Positions 56,846 to 64,000 of a stretch of DNA of 64,000 nt are shown here, one piece after another. How positions within the stretch are numbered: the stretch's first letter is position 1; each line of letters starts with the position of its first letter. The notes beneath the pieces are model-generated. The model saw only the letters and a list, made by a program, of their open reading frames with translations, made no database searches and was not told the origin of the DNA. Made by a program: the position numbers and the translations under genes. Origin of the DNA: Ziziphus jujuba (lineage: Eukaryota; Streptophyta; Magnoliopsida; Rosales; Rhamnaceae); contig NC_083379.1 in assembly GCF_031755915.1 (NCBI RefSeq), positions 23,188,001 through 23,252,000 of the forward strand. Direction: 5' to 3'.

Positions 56846-57660
56846 ATCTCCTACTTGGTCTGAGCAAGCCTGGGACTTTGATCTCATCCGGTGCTACTCC
56901 ATTAAAAGCTTAGATGTGAACTCCAAGATTAATAACGTTTATATTAAGTGTATTTTTCCTTTGTAAAATATCAATAATTAATCAATAATAATTTCTATCA
57001 ACCAATTAATTATTTATTCTCTTAATTTATCAATTTCTCTAACGGATCCAATGCACTGGCCAATGACTTTTAATATCCGAGTACCAAAACATGTCAAGAG
57101 GATATTTCATACAAATTCTATTTTGTATATTTCATAAATACACAGTAATCAAAGGACAATAATTCCCAAATCATTAAGATATTGGCCGTTCAAAATAAAC
57201 CTCACTTATTGGTAGCTCAAACAATCATAGTCACTTAATTACCTATTTATAATATACTTAGGATTAAAAAAAAATAACATATCCAATATGGCCTGAGATT
57301 TAATTCCTTTTACATAAATTTATCCTTAATTAAATCGTTTTTGATCATTTCAACATGACCGTAATTCATTCTAATATTTTATAATAATTAAGACAGATTA
57401 TTTCATAAAATATTACAGTCTAAATAAAATGCTCAGCTTTATTTAACAATTGTGAGACAATTCATTAATTATGAGAACCTATGATCATGTCTTCTATGAA
57501 CGTATCCATATGATCATATACTATACAATTAATCTGGGCCTTATATGTAAAACAAAGCGTGCATAAGAATTTAAGAAATTCATACTATTAAATCAGAATA
57601 TGAAATTACAATTAGTCTTGCTCCTAGAGCATAAATGTAACCAACTCCCACTTACTCTAA
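56846..57660 (-). other. COP4 3' untranslated region
   Basis: No coding. At its pol-proximal end (57610-57650) the - strand reads AAGTGGGAGTTGGTTACA then TTTATGCTCTAGGAGCAAG, closely resembling the true polypurine tract/LTR edge at 56820-56860 (TTTATGCTCTTGGAGCAAG). Confidence 0.6.
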
Positions 57661-58960
57661 AGTAAACCTGGGATCATTTTAAGTCCTATACAATATTACA
57701 TGCTTTTCAAATATACGTTCAGGAAGAGTGTTAGTAAAAGGGTCTGCTAAATTTTAAAAGTCAATATCCCTTGGAAATCTAAGTTTGTATAAACAAGTGT
57801 TGTTCTAGACTCCCACTGGAATATACAAGCATATAATCCCCCATTCTCCTAAGATACTTGAGTATATGCTTCACTGCAGTCCAGTGTTCTACTCCGGGAT
57901 ATGATTGGTACTGGCTTACGACTCCCACTACATAGTAGATATCTGGTCTGGTACATAGCATGACATATATGAGACTACCAATAGCTGAAGCATAAGGTTT
58001 CTTACTCATGAGTTCTTTCTCTTTGGGAGTTTTTGGTGATTGCTCCTTAGAAAAATGAATTCCATGTCTAAAGGGTAGAAGTCCTTTTTTGAAATTTTTC
58101 ATGCCGAACCGATCACTATTTTATCAATGTAGGAAGCTTAGGATAGAGCTAACACCTTATTCTTCTGGTCTCGTAAAAGTTTGATTTTTAGAATATAGTT
58201 AGCTTCACCTAAATCCTTCATATCAAACTGCTCTTTCAGGTAACTCTTTATGTCTAACAACATTTACACACTGTTTGCAATTAACAGAATATGATCTACG
58301 TAAAGAACCAAAAATATTACCACTCTACCTTGAATCTTTTTATACATACATAGTTCATCAGGGCTTTTATCAAAATCGTATGATTTGATAACTTGATCAA
58401 ACCTTATGTTACATGACCTGGATGTTTACTTAAGTCCATAAATTGACCTATGCAACTTACAAACCATGTGTTCTTAACCTTTTGTTATGCTACATATAGA
58501 TGTCCTCTTCCAGCACCTCATTTAGAAAAGCTGGTTTGACATCCATTTTCCAAATCTCATTATCGAGAGCTGCTGCTACATCTAAGAGAATTCAGACAGA
58601 TTTAAGCATGGCTACTAGCGAAAAGGTTTCATCATGGTCCTCTCTTTCTCTTATAGATCCACTTACACCCAATTGGTTCTACCCCTTTAGGTGCTTTTAC
58701 AAGATACCAAATTGAGTTAGAATCCATAGATTCCATCTCATGGTCCATGGACTTTTTCCACTTTCGCACATCAACATCCTCCAATTCCTCTTTGTATATG
58801 GTAGGGTTGTCATCAGGATTACCCAGAATGACTTGATAAGTTTCTCCTAACAAGGTATACCTTGTAGGTTTACATATCATTCTCCCACTACGAGTTTGCT
58901 GCACTAGTTGTTGTACATGTACAGGAGGATCCAAGTTTTGTGGTTCAGGTGGATTACCAA
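57661..58960 (-). pseudogene. COP4 reverse transcriptase remnant, RNase H core deleted
   Basis: On the - strand are TRSGRMICKPTRY, WKKSMDHEMESM and GVEPIGCKWIYKRK (58934-58632). After degenerate DNA the active site reads LYVDHILLIA near 58270-58300, so the second aspartate of YVDD is histidine. The RT end follows (ASAIGSLIYVMLCTRPDIYY, AVKHILKYLRRMGDYML). RNase H is reduced to its last part (LADPFTNTLPERIFEKHV near 57740-57690); the D/E core is gone. Confidence 0.8.
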
Positions 58961-59109
58961 TCTCTTCATTATATTATTGTTCTTGAGTTTCTTGAATTCA
59001 GTCCTAAGCTGTTTTATGTGTTTGTTCACTTACGAATACATTTTGTACATTTTCTCCTCTTTAAACATCAATAGGAAACATTGGTAGAAAACTAGAAGTT
59101 TTTGGTGGA

Positions 59110-60060
59110 TCTCGAACTTAGTCAAGCTCTTCAAGAACCCCTTTATTCTTAGGTTTAAAATTGTTCATATAATCCTCTTCTAAGAAAATGGCATGAGTAC
59201 TCACTATCACCTTCTTTTTTTTTGGATTATAACATATTCCACCTCTCGTTCCTTTAGGGTAGCCAATAAACATACACATTTCTATATGAGATTCATATTT
59301 ATGAGATTTCTGTGCTAAGATATGTGATAGGGCACCCCAAATCTGAATATGGTTTAAACTGGGTTTTTGCTTTTTCCATAATTCTATGAGTATCTTTGAA
59401 ATAGATGAAACCAAGTTTAGTATGTATACAGCTATTTTTAAAAGATATATCCCCAGAACAATTCAGGTAATGATGAATAATTAAGCATTGACCTCACCAT
59501 ATCTAAAAATGTTCTATTTTTCCTTTTAAAGACTTTATTTTGCTGGGGCATTCCAGGAGATAATAATTGAGAAACTATTCCCTCTTTGGCCAAGTAAGAC
59601 TTAAACTCTCCAGACAAGTATAAGACTTAAACTCACCAGACAAGTATTCACCGCCTTGGTTAGATCGAAGCTGCTTGATATAGACATCCAATTGCTTTTC
59701 TGCCTCAATCTTATACTCTTGAAATTTATTAAAAGCTTCAGACTTATGATGCATTAGGTAAACATAACCATATCTTGAGTAGTCATCGGTAAATGTGATA
59801 AAATACTCATACCCACCTCTGGCTTGAAACTCATTGGTCCACATACATCAGTATGTACCAATTCTAATTGTATGGTGGCATGATTTCCTTTGGCCTTGAA
59901 AGGCCTCTTTGTCATTTTACCTTCTAAACATGATTCACATACTGGTATAGGTTTAAAGATTAAGGATTTTAAAATTCCACTTTTAACCAAACCATGAATT
60001 CTGCTAGAATTAATATGACTCAATCGCAAATGTCATAAATAGGTTTCATTTGAAACCTTC
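59110..60060 (-). pseudogene. COP4 integrase remnant
   Basis: Blocks on the - strand are MRLSHINSSRIHGLVKSG, CESCLEGKMTKRPF, HTDVCGPM, FITFTDDYSRYGYVYLM, then LRSNQGGEYLSGEF, where the usual second catalytic aspartate (RSD) is asparagine. A gap and stops follow, then WGALSHIL and MFIGYPKGTRGGICYNPK (59414-59118), the integrase C-terminal region. Non-functional. Confidence 0.8.
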
Positions 60061-60130
60061 CTTTTCTTAGATAAGGGAAGTTGCTCATCATTAGTATTTT
60101 CAAAGGCATTTATACTATAAGAAAAAGGAG

Positions 60131-61205
60131 TTAAAAATATAGACCATTCATTAATAATTCAGAATAAATAACAGTATTATCACTCTTTATTGAAACTGGG
60201 GAATTAAATTGTATTGTTAGACTATATTCAACTAAACAACTAACAGAAACCAAATTCCTCTTAAAATCTAGAACAAGCAAATAGTTTGATAAACTTAAAA
60301 TTTTATTATCAAAATATAACTCCACTAGCCCTACAGCCATTACGGAGACATAGTCCCCGTTTCCTAACTTCAAGCTTCTTTGTCCTTTACTGAATGACTG
60401 CTCTGTTTGAACTATTGCGAAGAGTAACAAACATGGTTAGTGGCTCCTGAATCAATGATCCATTTATCATTATAATTCTCCACTAAACAAGCCTTAACAA
60501 CATTTAGACTACCCATAACTGATTTAGGGAAATCCATCTTCCAATGACCTTTCTCTCTGTACTTGAAGCACTTGCCTTTCGGTGGCTTCATTGCAGCTGG
60601 TTTTATAGTTGGACCTGTTCCTTTCTGTTTATTGTTTTTCTTTCCACCCTTAGGTTTCCCTTTAGGTTTTGAAGAACTTTCAGCATGATAAGCACTTCCG
60701 CGCTTCCTGAGAGACCTTTTAGCACTCTCAAGCTCGTGTATTAGTTCAACAGGAGTAAGCTTTAATTTGTTCATATTATAGTTCATTTTGAACTAACTAA
60801 AGCTATCTGGTAGAGATTCCAAGATCATGTCTATCTTTGTCTCTTGTTCCAGCTTAGCCCCCATCACTTCTGCAGTACTGATGTGTGCCATCATCTTTAG
60901 ATAATGGTTTTGCACACTTCATCATACGAGTGTTAATTAGTGCTCTTATAACTACTTGTCTAGTAGTACTGCTACTTTTAGCAAACATCCCATTTAGAGT
61001 CTGAATTATTTATGATACATACTCCAGATTATTAAGTTACTTCTGCAGATGTTCTGCAATGCTGATGGGATTTCGGAGTTGTTGTAATGAATTTTATTCT
61101 CTCAAAATCAAAGACAATGTAAAGATTGGTTTTCCATAGGTCGTAGTTATTTCCATCCGATGGTTTTGGATTCAAAATTGCAGCTAGAGGATTAAAGGAT
61201 GCCAT
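60131..61205 (-). pseudogene. COP4 gag and protease remnants
   Basis: The start MASFNPLAAILNPKPSDGNN at 61205 is the typical gag beginning and is preferred to an ATG 57 bases upstream. The central part is broken between 61032 and 60786. Then come KLTPVELIHELESAK and a K/G-rich stretch. The zinc knuckle CFKYREKGHWKMDFPK has its second and fourth metal ligands changed (Y and F for C). The protease reads WIIDSGATNHVC. The region to 60131 is the segment between protease and integrase. Confidence 0.8.
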
Positions 61206-62213
61206 TTTCAAAAAATTAAAATGCACACATATTAACATGTAATCAACACAACACACATACAAATATGTAGATCCCTTAAACTACTTATTATTAATGTTTA
61301 TTGTAACAAAATTTAATTTCTATTACAAATACTTACGTTGGGCAAGACATTTGTAATAAATCAAACTTTGAACATGATACATTTTAATGTCCTACTAAGT
61401 TAGCTTATAGGAAAGGTGAGGTGGGTCTCAAACTCCTTAAAAATCTACCTCCTTAAACAGAGCCTTCTTAGATAACACCAACACATACCACTTGAAATTG
61501 ATTTAAAAAATTCTCGATATGTATAGTGTCCTACCAAGTCAGCTCACAGGAAATGTGAGATGGATTAAAGACTCCTTAAAAACCTACTTCCTTAGATAGA
61601 GCCTTCTCAGATAACACAAACACACATATTCAAAATTAATTTTAGAAATCAACCATTGTTTTAATAATCTTTGGGCTTTTAATAACACTAGCAGAGCCTC
61701 ATTGGGAGGATTATTAATGTTATTAAAATAGAATGTAATAACCATTAATTTAATTTCAAAATTATCAATAATCTCTAAGCATTGTTGATGTTGGGCCATA
61801 CAACCTCATTAAAATTTTGAAATTATTTTAGATCCAATCCAATAAAATCCAGTCATGCTTATTCGTTGGGGCATCACAAAACCATTTTATTGGACCCTTA
61901 TCAGAGCCTGCAGGTTTCAAATTAATTGAATTAATTTTTAATCTTCACCCATTCAATATTTTACATCAATTAATTAGGGCTTTCCGTAGTAATATTATCC
62001 AGATAAAACGAATATTATTATGCACATGTATATATCAAATGATGCAATTATATGGCATCACCTATTCTAAATGGCATGTTAAGCACATATCATATGTTAT
62101 ATCCATATAATTTAAACAATTATAAACATAAAATAATTAATAGGCCCTAATCCCTGGTTTCCTAGAAAAGAAAACTACAAGTCCAAAAAGGCTTAAAAGC
62201 CTAACTTGAAAAC
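61206..62213 (-). other. COP4 leader with a two-unit tandem repeat
   Basis: No coding. Two copies of a unit of about 150 bases (near 61382-61480 and 61527-61625) share GTCCTACNAAGTNAGCT, ACTCCTTAAAAA, TAGAGCCTTCT-like and AGATAACACNAACACA blocks. No primer-binding site could be found. Confidence 0.6.
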
Positions 62214-63178
62214 TAAAACACTCACTTTCTAATGGTGTTTTAGGTGTTCAAAGAGAACAAAGAGAATTCTATCTCACAATTAATTTTCAGAATAATATTG
62301 AAGGGGTGTTCTTCCTAAAAAATAAGTCCTTAAATAGGCTAGAGTCACAAAACAATAAATCCTAAAAATTTAGGTTAAAATCAGCCACTAAAGAGAAAAG
62401 GAAACATGTTGGCCGAAATTCACCTACTTTGCTAGACTAATTTGGATTAATTAATTCCTTTATTTTGAATTAGGAATTAATTAATTTATAATGAAAATAA
62501 TAAAATAATAACTTTCCCAAGTTAATTTGTCAATAAAATAAATAAACAGAAACCAAATATAAGACTAATTTCCTAAAATAAAAAGTCAAAATCAAATTAG
62601 GAAACTAGTTGACTAGTTTGACTACTAAGGTATCTTTGACCAATTTTCACCTTGTTTGAGCTCCAAATAAGTTTCCATATACCATTTAGGATGCCAAATA
62701 TGATTAATAATGATTCCCACACGTTGCCCGTTGCTTGGAATAAATCAAAATTGCTTGAACAAGAAGAAAAGTCAAAGATAGTGGCTAAACAACACATTTT
62801 CGGCCAAATTGAGATGTTGTCCATACAAGCTGGCTTTAGATGCTTTTGATTCTATCTTCACATGATTCCATGGACTCTTAGTGATATCCATTGAATCCAA
62901 GAAGTGTTGGATCCATTCATTGCTGCCTGAAGTCGATATTTGCATTAAAACAGCTACCCTAGTCCATAACTGCTTCCACCACTTGGATGCTTAAAATAGG
63001 CTTTATATCTTCGGGAATTGACAAGCCTTATTGAGAATTAATTACTCCCTGTATAAAATCTGCTAAATTTTCCTTAAATCTCTTGGCTTGAGCTCTAGTG
63101 ATTAGCCCAGTCTTCATCCGTATCGGCTTAGTACCCTAGTGGGTTGTCGGTTGCGCGGGCATGAGCGGATTCTTATCA
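62214..63178 (-). repeat. GYP-C 3' LTR, truncated on its U5 side
   Basis: It matches the other Gypsy LTRs from the TAAAACACTCAC..TCTAATGGTGTTTTA block to the end GATTCTTATCA at 63178. The first roughly 150-180 bases (TGATACGAACC side) are missing at the junction with COP4. The inverted repeat AATTAATTCC..GGAATTAATTAAT lies near 62448-62488. Confidence 0.85.
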
Positions 63179-63884
63179 TTCCCTTCCTCTTGAAAAGGAT
63201 TTTCCCTCAAATCAAAATCATCATTTTCAGAAAAAGAAGATAATTCAGCAATATTAAATGTAGCACTAACATTATACTCACCCAGTAAATCAAGTTTGTA
63301 AGCATTTTTATTAATCCGCTTCAAAACTTGAAAGGATCCATCTCCACGTATTATAAGCTTGGACTTCTTTTATTCGGGAAACCTCTCCTCCCCTAAATGT
63401 AGCCAAATGATATCTCTTGGGTCAAAAACTATCACAAAAAATCCTAGAAATGCAAATTTATCTTTACAGAAATCACACTTTTAAAGTTAGCAAATAATCT
63501 CTCCCAACTTTTCAAATTTCCACTAAGTAAAGCTCTCATTAATGCAGATAAAGTTCTATACAAGAAAAACATCTTTAAATAAGCATGTTTATAAATCATA
63601 ACCAGCATAGGTTTATTACTCACCAATGCCTTTTTAAGCTCAACTAAGCTAAGATAAAAATTTTTCTTTTTCTTTCACACTCATGGGTTCCATTTGTTTT
63701 CTCACTCTCGGCTTTATCATTGTTTTTCCCCTCACCATTGAGTTTAGGACAGTTACTTGGTTGTTATTGCATGGCCTTGTTCCCTTGAGTAGTTTTTGAA
63801 GCCGTGGGTGCCATACTAGCCTTTCCTTTAAGCTTTTCGGCCTCACTCCTTTGTTGCATTTGAAGTTGATCTCTAAATACTTCT
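63179..63884 (-). pseudogene. GYP-C linker and shuffled integrase-RT-integrase module
   Basis: On the - strand the linker (QMQQRSEAEKLK-like, 63865-63650) is frameshifted. Then follow KPMLVMIYKHAYLK, the integrase piece YRTLSALMRALLSGNLKSWE, and an RT piece LFANFK with, in the next frame, KCDFCKDKFAFLGF. The integrase C-terminus (DPRDIIWLHLG) has a stop near 63370. The end is INKNAYKLDLLGEYNVSATFN-type sequence (63324-63136). The RT piece is closer to the family consensus here than in GYP-A or GYP-B. The order matches both. Confidence 0.85.
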
Positions 63885-64000
63885 TGATATGAACCTAGGT
63901 TGACACGCGTCTAAACCCATATTATATTAGCCCAGATCTCAATTAAGTTTAGATTTTAATGGATTGACCTGAGTTCCTAACTAACTTATGATTAGAAACC
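63885..64000 (-). repeat. Start of another Gypsy LTR, cut by the window edge
   Basis: TGATATGAACCTAGG begins directly after CTCTAAATACTTCT of the GYP-C linker and follows the LTR sequence to the window end. The bases before it are not a primer-binding site, so it is an insertion into GYP-C and not its own 5' LTR. Confidence 0.8.

Larger units (their letters stand above)
56323..62213 (-). mobile_element. COP4: degenerate Ty1/Copia element, 5' LTR missing
   Basis: On the - strand the order is leader (about 62200-61206), gag, protease, integrase, RT, a long 3' untranslated region, polypurine tract and 3' LTR (56845-56323). No second LTR appears; the leader abuts the Gypsy LTR fragment at about 62214. 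Many stops and several lost catalytic residues mark an old, inactive copy. The outer boundary near 62213 is approximate. Confidence 0.8.

Noticed and set aside
63885..64000. This LTR as the 5' LTR of GYP-C
   Set aside because: The adjoining DNA is linker coding, with no TGGTATCAGAGC site, leader, gag or protease between.

Overview
This is a repeat-dominated window of a flowering-plant nuclear genome. The retroelement families present, the Met-tRNA primer site, the AT-rich intergenic DNA and the GT-AG introns all point that way, and a eudicot is the best guess. I could support only one ordinary host gene: a three-exon gene at 44563-47874 on the + strand. It encodes a 112-residue small membrane protein that resembles the Pkr1 V-ATPase-assembly family. 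Nearly everything else is transposable-element DNA, mostly broken.

Region 1-17.9 kb is a nested stack. The oldest layer is a Ty3/Gypsy element on the - strand (GYP-A, about 4.2-15.65 kb). A Ty1/Copia element (COP1, 1-about 4186, + strand) sits in its 3' LTR. A + strand solo LTR (5515-6636) sits between its linker and its protease. A Copia element (COP2, 7740-14315, + strand, target duplication ATGGC) splits its gag, and COP2's own 5' LTR is split by another solo LTR (8141-9236, target duplication CATGT). Next come a + strand Gypsy protease/reverse-transcriptase fragment (15653-16742) and a - strand solo LTR (16743-17861, target duplication TAAAA).

Region 17.9-31.9 kb holds a - strand Copia element (COP3, 17940-30670, target duplication GAAAA). 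Its 3' LTR contains a younger - strand Gypsy element (GYP-B, 18362-24521, target duplication CTCAA, LTRs about 98% identical by eye over a sampled stretch). A truncated Gypsy LTR follows at 31152-31905. Region 31.9-44.4 kb is very AT-rich. It contains two direct copies of a 1.6-kb Helitron-like repeat and, between them, a probable Helitron (36849-40334) with a classic 3' hairpin and CTAG end.

The host gene follows at 44.4-48.2 kb. A decayed Mutator-like element (48813-54009) comes next, with long inverted repeats and two transposase remnants on opposite strands. Then there is AT-rich DNA, a degenerate - strand Copia element (COP4, 56323-about 62200) and a third - strand Gypsy copy (GYP-C, from 62214 to the window end).

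The most notable signal is in the three Gypsy copies GYP-A, GYP-B and GYP-C. None retains a colinear reverse transcriptase/RNase H/integrase. Each instead carries the same shuffled remnant after the protease linker: an integrase piece, then a reverse-transcriptase piece, then the integrase C-terminus. In GYP-B this remnant is open in one reading frame, and that frame continues through the polypurine tract into the 3' LTR. This suggests a single rearranged, non-autonomous Gypsy lineage that has spread using enzymes from a relative; the + strand reverse-transcriptase fragment at 16.1-16.7 kb resembles what such a relative would encode.
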